From Arthrobacter sp. (GTDB lineage Bacteria > Actinomycetota > Actinomycetes > Actinomycetales > Micrococcaceae): DNA of 10,896 bases. Of this stretch, positions 1 to 7,267 are shown in pieces. Each line of letters opens with the position of its first letter. Position 1 is the stretch's first letter. Location: positions 1 through 10,896 of the forward strand of contig JASLAA010000083.1 of NCBI GenBank assembly GCA_030147325.1, in the 5' to 3' direction. A model generated the notes under the pieces. The model made no database searches and had not been told where the DNA came from. It worked only from the letters and a program-made list of their open reading frames with translations. Both the position numbers and the translations under genes were made by a program.

Positions 1-403
1 TAGCGTCGTACCGTACGCGGCGGCGTAGTTCCCCCACGAAGAACTCGCCTTCACCTTGCTCAGGGTCGATCGGTCGGTACTCACCCTTCACGCGCGGACC
101 GGAGGTCGCTGCGGCCAGTTCTGCGTCAGGCAGGTAACGCAACTCGTCCCACAGATTACGAAGTTTCATGCCCGGAATGATCTCGCCACTCATCTCGAGT
201 TCACAGGCGATGTCCGGGTAGTCCATCTGGTGATCGAAGGTGAGAATATCGACATGCTGCCCGCCTTCCGACACGAAAGCCCGGGAGCGCCGGAGCATGG
301 CGCTGGTCATGCCCCCATAATCGAAGGGTATGCCCCAGGTCACCGCGCAGTGGTAACCCTCGGGCAGGACGTGCTGACCAGTGGCCGCGCCGGCGTGCAG
401 CAT
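1..403 (-). CDS. TagE-like glycosyltransferase, N-terminal part (runs off left edge)
   Basis: The frame from the ATG at 403-401 is open to base 1 and gives 134 residues of a protein whose C-terminus lies outside the window. It is clearly a paralogue of the next gene upstream. Both share LPxGxHxAVTW near the start, then AMLxRSRxF, GGxxVDILTFD and NLWxxL in the same order and with nearly the same spacing. By homology it is the N-terminal region of a GT4 enzyme of the TagE (poly(glycerol-phosphate) alpha-glucosyltransferase) type; the catalytic GT4 half is not visible. I chose ATG 403 because its distance to the LPxG motif matches the paralogue and because GAAAGG lies 12 bases upstream; a GTG at 442 in the same frame is the alternative. 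It follows the upstream stop by 49 bases and is probably the last visible gene of the operon. Sampled G+C is low here (about 53-63%). Acceptor and sugar are unknown. Confidence 0.85.
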   Translation of the reverse strand, partial: MLHAGAATGQHVLPEGYHCAVTWGIPFDYGGMTSAMLRRSRAFVSEGGQHVDILTFDHQMDYPDIACELEMSGEIIPGMKLRNLWDELRYLPDAELAAATSGPRVKGEYRPIDPEQGEGEFFVGELRRRVRYDA

Positions 404-452
404 AGTGGTGTGATGCCTTTCGTGATGGATGGTCGAGTTCACTACTCTCAGC

Positions 453-2306
453 TCAGCTGAGAACCATGCTCATACTGCCGTGCCGTGTTGCATAGACCTG
501 AAGTGACACCTGGTCACCATGCAGCGGGATTCGTGTCGTCGCGCGGCTCTCGGCGCACCACGTCTCCAGCGCGAAATCGACCGTACTCGGTCGGAGCGAC
601 CGTGTCGCAGCAGGGTCGAAGTCGAAGTGGAGGCGGTAGACACCTTCCCCACCATCCACTGCTTCGTTGGCCACGACACGGAAGAAGTCCTGCTGCTGAC
701 GCGCCCGCATGGTGCAGAAGAAGAGCGGGGCGACCGGCAGCGCACCATCCGCAGACGACACCTTCACCAGGACCTCGATCCGAAGGCGTCCATAGGACCG
801 GACCCAATAGTCCGACGAAGTGATATCAACGGTGAAAGCCGAGGGTGCCCGATGCTTGCGCCGCCATACCTCGCGCATAACCTCTGCCCACTTGGGTACG
901 ATCGAGGAATCCGAGAAATCCTTTGCGCGCTCGATGGCGGCAGCCCGCATGGAGAGCTGCTCCTCCTCCGACAGCATCAGGAAGTACTTGATGCTGTCGG
1001 CGAGCTTTTCAACGTTTCCGTACTCCACGATGAAACCGTTGACGCCGGATTCGACGACGGAAGCAGGACCGTACGGTATGTCGTAGGTGATCGGGATGCA
1101 TCCGGCCGCCATTGACTCGACAAGGACCAAGGCCAGTGCCTCGGATGTGCTTGTCAGGAGTGAGAATGACGCTCGCTGGAATTCCAAGCCGACCTGCTTG
1201 CTATGCCCTTGCAGTCGCACGATGTCCCCAACCTTCAGCTCGCCGATGAGAGCTTCGAGGCTTTCGCGCTGCGAGCCCTCCCCGAAGGAGTTGAGTTGCA
1301 CCGGCAGATCCGAAGAAGTACGGACGCGATGGACGGCTCGAATCGAATGATCGATACGCTTTCGTCGATTCAAGGACGCAGCTTGGACGCCCAACCCGGG
1401 TATTCGAGGGACGACATGATTTGCCGTCGCCTCGATCGTCCGGCTGTTAGGAATCACGAAGGAATTGCCGACGTCCGCATAACGTAGATGAACATCGCCC
1501 GCCTGCTGTTCCGTCAGGTAAACCACGCCGTCGAAACGATCGAGCAGCGGAAAGACCTCCTGTGCGGAGGGAGTCAGCTCGGATGCGAACCCGTCAGCCT
1601 GCGATACCAGATGGGACTCGTGGATGACATAGAGCACCACCGCGTTCGTGCGCCTGAACGTGGACATGAACCGCGCCGTGTTCTTGTTGTCGACGACCAT
1701 CCAGGCAGGTGATTCCCCGACCAGGGCATCCAGCCACGCGCGGTACAGGCCCCACGATGAGCCGAACCGCCGGACGGGTAGTCCGTTTCCGTCGCATAGG
1801 ATCAACGATCGCCCCCCGTGGTTCCCCCACTCTCGGGCGTCGTGACGATCCGTCAGGAGGAGCGAACCATCCGTGCGGAAATGGTCTACCTGCAGCAGGG
1901 TCCCGTCCGTTCCGTACCGCGCACGGCGGGGATGAGGACCGTCGAGGTCGACCACGGGCCCCGACCAGGAAGCAAGCGGAGCAAACTCCTCGAAGACTTG
2001 GTCAGGGTCAGGGCTGGCGAGGCCTTCGACCAGCGACGGCAGGTCCTCCCAGAGGTTCAGGACGGAGGTGCCATTCGAGAGGAATCCATCCTCCGACAAC
2101 TGAGCCCGGACCTTTCCGTAATCCCGGAAATCGTCGAAGGTCAGGATATCGACGGGGTGCCCCCCGTACTCGGCGAATGTGCGCGACCGATGAAGCATTG
2201 CATTCGTCCGACCCGCGAACTCGGTCGGTAGGCTCCATGTGACAGCGAAATGTCGACCTGCCGGTAGCGCCGTCCCACCGTGTTCATCGATCTTTGTTTC
2301 AGGCAT
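453..2306 (-). CDS. TagE-like GT4 glycosyltransferase with extra C-terminal domain
   Basis: A 617-residue cytoplasmic glycosyltransferase. Residues 1-230 resemble the extended beta-sheet region that precedes the catalytic domain in TagE/GtfA-type enzymes (inference from pattern: repeated short Gly- and aromatic-rich strands). Residues about 280-480 are the GT4 fold: IPNSR at 285-289, the nucleotide-binding RRKRIDHSI segment at 314-322, and SEALALVLVESMAAG at 388-402, which carries the E-x7-E pair E389/E397. YDIPYGP at 408-414 closely matches the YDIxYGP signature of TagE. The usual EGFG of that motif reads EALA here. Residues about 490-617 are a further beta-rich domain I do not recognise. 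The start is ATG 2306, which overlaps the wecC stop by 8 bases and has GGGGGAG five bases upstream; the longer TTG start at 2339 is less likely. Likely role: adding a hexose to the exported glycopolymer. Donor and acceptor cannot be read from the sequence. A paralogue follows directly. Confidence 0.88.
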   Translation of the reverse strand: MPETKIDEHGGTALPAGRHFAVTWSLPTEFAGRTNAMLHRSRTFAEYGGHPVDILTFDDFRDYGKVRAQLSEDGFLSNGTSVLNLWEDLPSLVEGLASPDPDQVFEEFAPLASWSGPVVDLDGPHPRRARYGTDGTLLQVDHFRTDGSLLLTDRHDAREWGNHGGRSLILCDGNGLPVRRFGSSWGLYRAWLDALVGESPAWMVVDNKNTARFMSTFRRTNAVVLYVIHESHLVSQADGFASELTPSAQEVFPLLDRFDGVVYLTEQQAGDVHLRYADVGNSFVIPNSRTIEATANHVVPRIPGLGVQAASLNRRKRIDHSIRAVHRVRTSSDLPVQLNSFGEGSQRESLEALIGELKVGDIVRLQGHSKQVGLEFQRASFSLLTSTSEALALVLVESMAAGCIPITYDIPYGPASVVESGVNGFIVEYGNVEKLADSIKYFLMLSEEEQLSMRAAAIERAKDFSDSSIVPKWAEVMREVWRRKHRAPSAFTVDITSSDYWVRSYGRLRIEVLVKVSSADGALPVAPLFFCTMRARQQQDFFRVVANEAVDGGEGVYRLHFDFDPAATRSLRPSTVDFALETWCAESRATTRIPLHGDQVSLQVYATRHGSMSMVLS

Positions 2307-3597
2307 GCTTTCTCCCCCAGAATCCCCGTGTATCAACAACTACTTTGCCCTCGAGACTCTCGTCAGTGATATCCCGGAACCGGTCGTGATCCACCAGCAG
2401 CACCACGACATCCGCTACATCGACGGCTTCCTGGGTTTCAGACCACTCCACGTTCGGGATCCCCGAGACGACCGAGGGAAGATCCCGCCCGTTCCTCAGC
2501 GGAGTTGCTACGACCAATCGTGCGTGCTGCGCCGCGGACGCGAGGCGCTGCACGATCTCCACCGCCGGTGATTCACGGACATCGTCGATATTGGCCTTGA
2601 ACGCAAGCCCGAGGCAGGCGATTGTCGGGTGCTCGATGCCCTCGATCGCTTCCAGGACCTTCTTCACCACATGGCCGGGCTTGCTGTCATTGACTTCCCT
2701 GGCGGTACGGATCAGCGGCGAGTTCTCCGGGTCAGCCGCGACGATGAACCACGGATCGACGGCGATGCAGTGACCGCCGACGCCCGGCCCAGGGCTGAGG
2801 ATATTGACACGCGGATGATGGTTCGCGAGGCGGATGAGCTCCCAGACATCGATGTTCAGCGTGTCACTGATGAGACTGAGTTCATTGGCGAAGGCGATGT
2901 TGACATCGCGATACGCGTTCTCCACCAGTTTGCTCATCTCGGCGGTCGCCGCGTCTGTGATGTGGATTTCACCTTGGCAGAAGGTCTGGTAGAGCTGCCG
3001 GGCGGCCTCGGCCGCATGAGGCGTGAGCCCTCCGACGACGCGGTCGTTCGTGACGATCTCGATCATGATCCGGCCGGGGAGTACGCGCTCGGGACAGTGG
3101 GCGAGGTGGACGGCAGGTTTGTCGTCGGAGCCGTCGAGGCTGAGCTCGGGGCGCAGCTCGACGAGGTAGGCACCGAGGCGAGCGGTGGTCCCGGGCGGAG
3201 AGGTGGATTCGAGGATGAGCAGTTCGCCGCCCTGGAGTCGAGGCGCTATCGACTCCAGGGCTGCGTCGACGTAGGACAGATCTGCTGTCTTGTCGGCGCG
3301 AAAGGGCGTCGGCACGGCCAGGATGTAGGCGTCGGCTTCCGGCATCTCGGTGGATGCACTCAGGGTGCCCTGCAGCACCGCGCCTGCGACATGGACGCCG
3401 AGATCGGGCTCGACGAAGGGCACGAGGCCATTATTGACCGCGGCCACCGTGTCGGGGTTGATGTCCACCCCGACGACGGAGAGCCCGTTCGTTGCGAGGA
3501 TGGCCGCGGTCGGAAGACCGATGTACCCGAGCCCCACGACGACCACGTCAGCCCGGCCCACCGGCGGGAGTCTCTGCTCAGACATCAACGTGCTCAT
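2299..3597 (-). CDS. wecC: UDP-N-acetyl-D-mannosamine dehydrogenase (WecC)
   Basis: A 432-residue NAD-dependent enzyme that oxidises UDP-ManNAc twice to UDP-N-acetyl-D-mannosaminuronic acid, a cytoplasmic sugar donor. The Rossmann motif GLGYIGLP is at 22-29. STSPPGTT at 131-138 and HCPERVLPGR at 167-176 follow. EMSKLVENAYRDVNIAFANEL (220-240) holds the conserved Lys223. GPGVGGHCIAVDPWFIV at 270-286 carries the catalytic Cys277, and FKANIDDVRESP at 333-344 is the C-terminal UDP-binding segment. The CPERVLPGR and GGHCIAVDPWFIV blocks match the WecC branch rather than UDP-glucose dehydrogenase (Ugd), and the length is close to E. coli WecC (420). The start ATG 3597 has GGAGGG four bases upstream; a second in-frame ATG at 3585 is too far from it. 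The gene overlaps the upstream glycosyltransferase by 20 bases and the downstream one by 8. The partner 2-epimerase (WecB/MnaA) is not in the window. Confidence 0.95.
   Translation of the reverse strand: MSTLMSEQRLPPVGRADVVVVGLGYIGLPTAAILATNGLSVVGVDINPDTVAAVNNGLVPFVEPDLGVHVAGAVLQGTLSASTEMPEADAYILAVPTPFRADKTADLSYVDAALESIAPRLQGGELLILESTSPPGTTARLGAYLVELRPELSLDGSDDKPAVHLAHCPERVLPGRIMIEIVTNDRVVGGLTPHAAEAARQLYQTFCQGEIHITDAATAEMSKLVENAYRDVNIAFANELSLISDTLNIDVWELIRLANHHPRVNILSPGPGVGGHCIAVDPWFIVAADPENSPLIRTAREVNDSKPGHVVKKVLEAIEGIEHPTIACLGLAFKANIDDVRESPAVEIVQRLASAAQHARLVVATPLRNGRDLPSVVSGIPNVEWSETQEAVDVADVVVLLVDHDRFRDITDESLEGKVVVDTRGFWGRKHA
2312..2318 (-). promoter_or_regulatory. Ribosome binding site deciding start 2306
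   Basis: GGGGGAG on the minus strand, five bases before ATG 2306 and inside the end of wecC. It favours this ATG over the in-frame TTG at 2339 and lets the TagE-like gene be translated in step with wecC. Confidence 0.75.
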
Positions 3598-5500
3598 GCG
3601 GCCCTCCGTAGAATTCGATATGTCCCGACGCCATCAGATCGAGGTCGTCGATCTGCCACGTATGGCCTGAGGCCCTGCGCAGCTGGGCATAGTTGAAACG
3701 GTCCGCGGAGTAGATCGAGCCGCCGGCAGCGCCGATTCCGCGGAGGAAGCCCGTGTCCTCCCCGAGCGGCAGCGCCGGAAAGGGGTTCGCGCGTACCGTG
3801 GCAGCACGTGCCACGATGGTGGGTCCCGCCACCAGGTCCGTGAACCTGTGCTCACGCGCACCGGACCGGAGCAGGACGGCGTTCGACTGCCCGAGGTGCA
3901 TATAGTGCGCCTGCTTCCCGACGACATCGGCGCCGGAGTATTCGAGGGCGAAGACCTGGTCGCTGAGGTACTGCGGACCGTAGTAGTCGTCGTCGTCCAT
4001 CTTGGCGAGGACGTCACCGGACGCGGCGGCCGCGCACAGATTGAGGCACTCGCCGAGCGGGGTCGTTGCCGGCTCGCGCAGGAGCACGACGTCCTCGATG
4101 CCGGCATCATGGGCCATAGCACGGACCTCGCTGTCGCGGATATCGATGCCGTGGGCGAGGAGGACGAGTTGGACCGGAAGACCCTGCTGCGCACCCACCA
4201 GCCTGCACAATGCCTCGATCTGCGCGCCACGGATGGTGGGTACGAGGGCTGATACGGACGGCCTGGTCACCGGCCTGTGCATATCGGGACGGACAGCGGC
4301 GACGACGGCCTCTGCACGATGCGCGTAGGTGTGCTCGCTCCAGATCCGGCGCTGCGCGCGATGAGCCGTCCGATCGTTCAATTCACCGTTGCGCACCAGT
4401 GCCCGGCACCATTGCGCCGCCTCGGCCCGCGTCTCCACGCTGACGACCTCCTCCGGACGGAAGAACTCGCGAAGGGCGAGGCTCGGAGCGGATATCACCG
4501 GCGTGCCGGAGGCGGAGATCTCGAAGATGCGGCGGGCACACATGCTCGGTGAGTCGATCACCGAATTCACGTTGAGGAACACCCGGTAGGCCTTGTACGC
4601 GCTGAGCATCTGCTGGTAAGTGAGACTGCCGACGACACGCGCTGCATAGGGTTGCGGGAACTGGTACTGGGGAGCACCTGCCAGGAGACGGGAGAAGATC
4701 TCGAGCCCGAAGCGCATGCCGGGCGAAGCATCGATAGCCCCACCGAGCAGGACGTCCAGCTGCCCCCGTCGTTCGGGATACTTGTGGGCGAAATACATGC
4801 CGGCGAAGGCGATATCGCGGGCATGCCGGCCGACGCGCGGCCGCACCGGATTGTGGATGGCAGGTTGCGCCGCGAAGGGCAGCACATCGACGCGGTCGTG
4901 ACCCAGGTCGCGGCGATACGCCTCGATCCGATTGATGTCGGAGGTGAACACGACGTCGGACAGTCTCGCCGCTGCCAGGAAGTCCTCGTAATGCGGGGGG
5001 TCCTCCTTGTTCCAGAAAACCGAGGGGATACCTTCCGAGCGGCACCGTGCGAGGAGTTCCCGGTACTCGGCCGCCGGTCCGTCGGGTCCGGCGAGCTTCC
5101 CGCTCCACAGCCCGCGATTGCCGGACCAGGCGGACTCCACGAGGACGAAATCGAGCTGCCCTACCCGGCACTCGGCCTCCCACGTCGTAGGGGCGAGCGG
5201 TACGAGGGTCCACTCGTGGTGGAATGCCGCGGCGGAGAATTCGTCGAGGATCACTCCTACGCGGAGGCCCGCACGTCGGGGACCACGGCGCTGCGTCGTC
5301 TCCGGCGCGAAGGACAGCCGGCGCCGGGTCCCGCGGCCCACCCACTGCCCCTCCACTCCGCGTGCGGAGGCGGGAGACGCGAACTGCCGCTCCGACCGCT
5401 GGCGCACGGACCACTCATGCACCTGTCGGAAGCCCCCCTTCCGGAGATGCCAGATGGCACGACGCACCGAGGTGAGGGACTCAGCAAGACGCACCATCAT
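3578..5500 (-). CDS. Two-domain glycosyltransferase (CgeB-like plus GT2)
   Basis: A 640-residue protein with two apparent glycosyltransferase domains. After a basic N-terminal segment (1-75), residues about 80-400 resemble the CgeB/DUF3880-type GT-B family: FWNKEDPPHYEDF at 162-174, SDVVFTSD at 181-188, FAGMYFAHKYPERR at 232-245, and the donor-site block MCARRIFEISASGTPVIS at 320-337. Residues about 415-625 look like a GT-A family 2 domain: SALVPTIRG at 417-425, SGDVLAKMDDDDYYGP at 494-509 with the metal-binding Asp cluster, and LGEDTGF at 579-585 as probable catalytic acid region. No membrane segment or signal peptide is seen, so it should act on the cytoplasmic face. The start ATG overlaps the ABC ATPase stop as ATGA (4 bases), indicating translational coupling. 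A fused pair of transferases could add two successive sugars or act as a repeat-unit polymerase; that is inference. One domain could instead be only structural. Confidence 0.87.
   Translation of the reverse strand: MMVRLAESLTSVRRAIWHLRKGGFRQVHEWSVRQRSERQFASPASARGVEGQWVGRGTRRRLSFAPETTQRRGPRRAGLRVGVILDEFSAAAFHHEWTLVPLAPTTWEAECRVGQLDFVLVESAWSGNRGLWSGKLAGPDGPAAEYRELLARCRSEGIPSVFWNKEDPPHYEDFLAAARLSDVVFTSDINRIEAYRRDLGHDRVDVLPFAAQPAIHNPVRPRVGRHARDIAFAGMYFAHKYPERRGQLDVLLGGAIDASPGMRFGLEIFSRLLAGAPQYQFPQPYAARVVGSLTYQQMLSAYKAYRVFLNVNSVIDSPSMCARRIFEISASGTPVISAPSLALREFFRPEEVVSVETRAEAAQWCRALVRNGELNDRTAHRAQRRIWSEHTYAHRAEAVVAAVRPDMHRPVTRPSVSALVPTIRGAQIEALCRLVGAQQGLPVQLVLLAHGIDIRDSEVRAMAHDAGIEDVVLLREPATTPLGECLNLCAAAASGDVLAKMDDDDYYGPQYLSDQVFALEYSGADVVGKQAHYMHLGQSNAVLLRSGAREHRFTDLVAGPTIVARAATVRANPFPALPLGEDTGFLRGIGAAGGSIYSADRFNYAQLRRASGHTWQIDDLDLMASGHIEFYGGPHEHVDV
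3602..3607 (-). promoter_or_regulatory. Ribosome binding site of wecC
   Basis: GGAGGG on the minus strand, four bases before ATG 3597. It lies within the last codons of the upstream glycosyltransferase and decides for ATG 3597 over ATG 3585. Confidence 0.75.
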
Positions 5501-6387
5501 GTTCGGGGCCGTTCCGGTCCGGTGTCGCTGATCGACGCCACGACGAGCTCGGCCCGGGCTTCCCGGCGCAGACGGGCCGCTGAGTCGCCGTTCCCCTTCG
5601 AGAGCTGGCGGGTGTAATCGCCGTACGCCTTCGTGACCGTCTCGGGGTCGCCGTCCATCACGAGGTCACCCTTGTCGAGCCAGAGCACCCGGGTGCAGAT
5701 GTCACGGATGACGCCGAGGCTGTGGCTGACGAGGAACACTGTGCCCGCCTGGCTCCGCAACTCGTCCATGCGTTGCCTGCTTCGCTCGCGGAACTGGGCA
5801 TCACCGGTGTTCAGGGCTTCGTCGATCACCAGGATCTCCGGGTCGATGCTCGCGGCGATCGCGAAACGCAGCCTGGAGGACATGCCGGAGGAGTAGGAGC
5901 GCATGGGTAGGTGGATCGCCTTGTCGAGTCCCGACAGTTCGACGATCGCGTCGAACCTGTCCTCGATCTCCGCGTACGACACACCCATGGCAAGGCAGCC
6001 CAGCACGATGTTCTGCTCCCCCGAGAGCTCCGGGATCAGGGCCGCGTTGACGCCCAGCATGATCGGGGTACTGGACGCGTGGATCGAACCGGACGTCGGC
6101 TTCCCCTGTCCACTGATGAGCCGGGTGAGCGTGCTCTTACCGGATCCGTTGGTCCCGATCACTCCTACGGACTCGCCCCGTTCCACCACGAGGGATATCT
6201 CATTGAGGGCTCGGACGGTGACCTTCGTCCCCTTGGCGAGTACGCTCCGTCGCAGGCGTCCGCCGAGCCCTGCACTGTCGCCGCTGACATGCGCCTCGGA
6301 GGAGGTGACGCGGTACTGCATGCTGACGCGGTCCACGACGACCGTCGGCCCCGCAGGCGGCCGACCGACCCTCCTATTCGCGTCCAT
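5497..6387 (-). CDS. Polysaccharide/teichoic-acid ABC exporter, ATPase (TagH/Wzt-like)
   Basis: A 296-residue ATP-binding subunit of a two-component exporter that moves lipid-linked cell-surface polymer across the membrane. Walker A is GTNGSGKST at 78-86, the ABC signature YSSGMSSRL is at 165-173, Walker B EILVIDEAL is at 184-192 and the switch His is H222 in LVSH. The stretch about 27-58, between the first strand and Walker A, and the DEALNTGD variant after Walker B are typical of TagH/KpsT/Wzt proteins. It has only about 40 residues after the nucleotide-binding domain, so there is no Wzt-type carbohydrate-binding domain. This fits TagH- or KpsT-like export, in which chain length is not sensed by the ATPase (family knowledge). 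ATG 6387 has GAGGAG four bases upstream and overlaps the permease by 14 bases. Confidence 0.94.
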   Translation of the reverse strand: MDANRRVGRPPAGPTVVVDRVSMQYRVTSSEAHVSGDSAGLGGRLRRSVLAKGTKVTVRALNEISLVVERGESVGVIGTNGSGKSTLTRLISGQGKPTSGSIHASSTPIMLGVNAALIPELSGEQNIVLGCLAMGVSYAEIEDRFDAIVELSGLDKAIHLPMRSYSSGMSSRLRFAIAASIDPEILVIDEALNTGDAQFRERSRQRMDELRSQAGTVFLVSHSLGVIRDICTRVLWLDKGDLVMDGDPETVTKAYGDYTRQLSKGNGDSAARLRREARAELVVASISDTGPERPRT

Positions 6388-7267
6388 ATGACTCCTCGGC
6401 CCGCCAGAAGAAGACGATTCCCACGAGGAGGCTGCCGATCGCCCATGCGGAGAGGGTCAGCCAGCTCTGCCATGAGGGCACGCTGGCGTAGAGGACGCAA
6501 TCCCTGACGATATCGAGCACATTGAACAGGGGGTTCAACTTGACGAGCTCCAGCAACGTCGGACTACTGACGAAGCGCTCGTAGGAGAAGAACACGGCGG
6601 ACCCGTACATCCACACGCGGAGCGCGAAGCTCAGCAGATGGGTGACGTCGTTCACCCGGGAGATGATACGGGCGAGGATCAGGCCCACGCCCAGATTGAA
6701 CACCGCCTGGAGCCCGAGGGCCGGGAGGATGAGTAACCAGCGCCAGGTGATCGATTCCGTCGGAGGCAGCAACAGGATCAGCAACAGCATGGTCAGGATC
6801 ACCGGGACGGAGGAGATCACCTCCCGCATGTTCACCGCGATCGGCACGATCGCCCGCGGGAAGTTGAAGGCCCTGATCATGGCGCGATTCGACTGCAGGG
6901 AGCGGGCCCCGTTGGTGATCGCCCGTGCGCTGTTCTGGAACAGGAACACCCCGATGATCAGGTAACCGAGGAAGTTCTCAATGCCCCTGCTCGTCTGCAG
7001 CAACAGGCCGAAGATGAGGTAGAAAGTCAATCCGTTGAAGATCGGGTTCAGTACGAGCCACGCGTTCCCCAGTCTGTCGCGCCGGTTCCCGCTGCTGGCG
7101 CGCGCCCATGCGTCGTACACGATGTAGTGCCGGTGCTGGCCGATCTGCTTCAGGTACTGTCCGAGATTCGGCCGGGCACCGATCCGCACCAGGCTGTTCT
7201 TGGCTACCGGGACGACCTGCGTCCGGGGAGACTGACCGCGGTAGTCGCTGTCATCTGCGCCCTCCAT
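6374..7267 (-). CDS. Polysaccharide/teichoic-acid ABC exporter, permease (TagG/Wzm-like)
   Basis: A 297-residue ABC2-type membrane protein and the partner of the ATPase encoded directly downstream. The hydrophilic N-terminus (1-65) leads into about six membrane segments near 70-91, 98-117, 148-168, 176-197, 208-228 and 268-288. The segment DRLGNAWLVLNPIF at 64-77 before the first span, SNRAMIRAFNFPRAIVPI at 126-143 and LNPLFNVLDIVRD at 244-256 are characteristic of the TagG/Wzm/KpsM family, as is the C-terminal FFWRAEESYGRE ending. The protein exports a finished undecaprenyl-linked polymer, judging from the family. ATG 7267 shares its A with the stop of the upstream glycosyltransferase (TGATG). 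GGAGGG lies six bases before it. Substrate specificity cannot be read from the sequence; the neighbouring wecC suggests an acidic, ManNAcA-containing chain. Confidence 0.94.
   Translation of the reverse strand: MEGADDSDYRGQSPRTQVVPVAKNSLVRIGARPNLGQYLKQIGQHRHYIVYDAWARASSGNRRDRLGNAWLVLNPIFNGLTFYLIFGLLLQTSRGIENFLGYLIIGVFLFQNSARAITNGARSLQSNRAMIRAFNFPRAIVPIAVNMREVISSVPVILTMLLLILLLPPTESITWRWLLILPALGLQAVFNLGVGLILARIISRVNDVTHLLSFALRVWMYGSAVFFSYERFVSSPTLLELVKLNPLFNVLDIVRDCVLYASVPSWQSWLTLSAWAIGSLLVGIVFFWRAEESYGRE

Noticed and set aside
404..442. GTG 442 as start of the left-edge gene
   Set aside because: In frame and possible, but no good ribosome site at proper spacing; ATG 403 matches the paralogue's distance to the first conserved motif.
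56..460. Plus-strand open frame of 134 codons at the left end
   Set aside because: It is the antisense shadow of the partial TagE-like gene, which shows clear homology to its neighbour.
2307..2339. Longer TTG start for the TagE-like gene
   Set aside because: ATG 2306 has a strong GGGGGAG at five bases and a normal small overlap with wecC; the TTG start adds 11 unsupported residues.
2629..3696. Plus-strand open frame of 355 codons opposite wecC
   Set aside because: It mirrors wecC, whose motifs are unmistakable. High G+C creates long antisense frames; the translation shows no family motif.
3986..4002. GTCGTCGTCGTC-type triplet repeat
   Set aside because: It encodes the Asp run of the GT2 metal site, which is functional rather than a free-standing repeat.
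4383..5414. Second minus-strand frame of 343 codons inside the two-domain glycosyltransferase
   Set aside because: Arg/Pro/Gly-rich composition typical of a shifted frame in high-GC DNA; no frameshift is needed because the main frame is intact.
4652..5617. Plus-strand open frame of 321 codons opposite the two-domain glycosyltransferase
   Set aside because: No recognisable motif, and it is fully covered by a gene with clear glycosyltransferase blocks.
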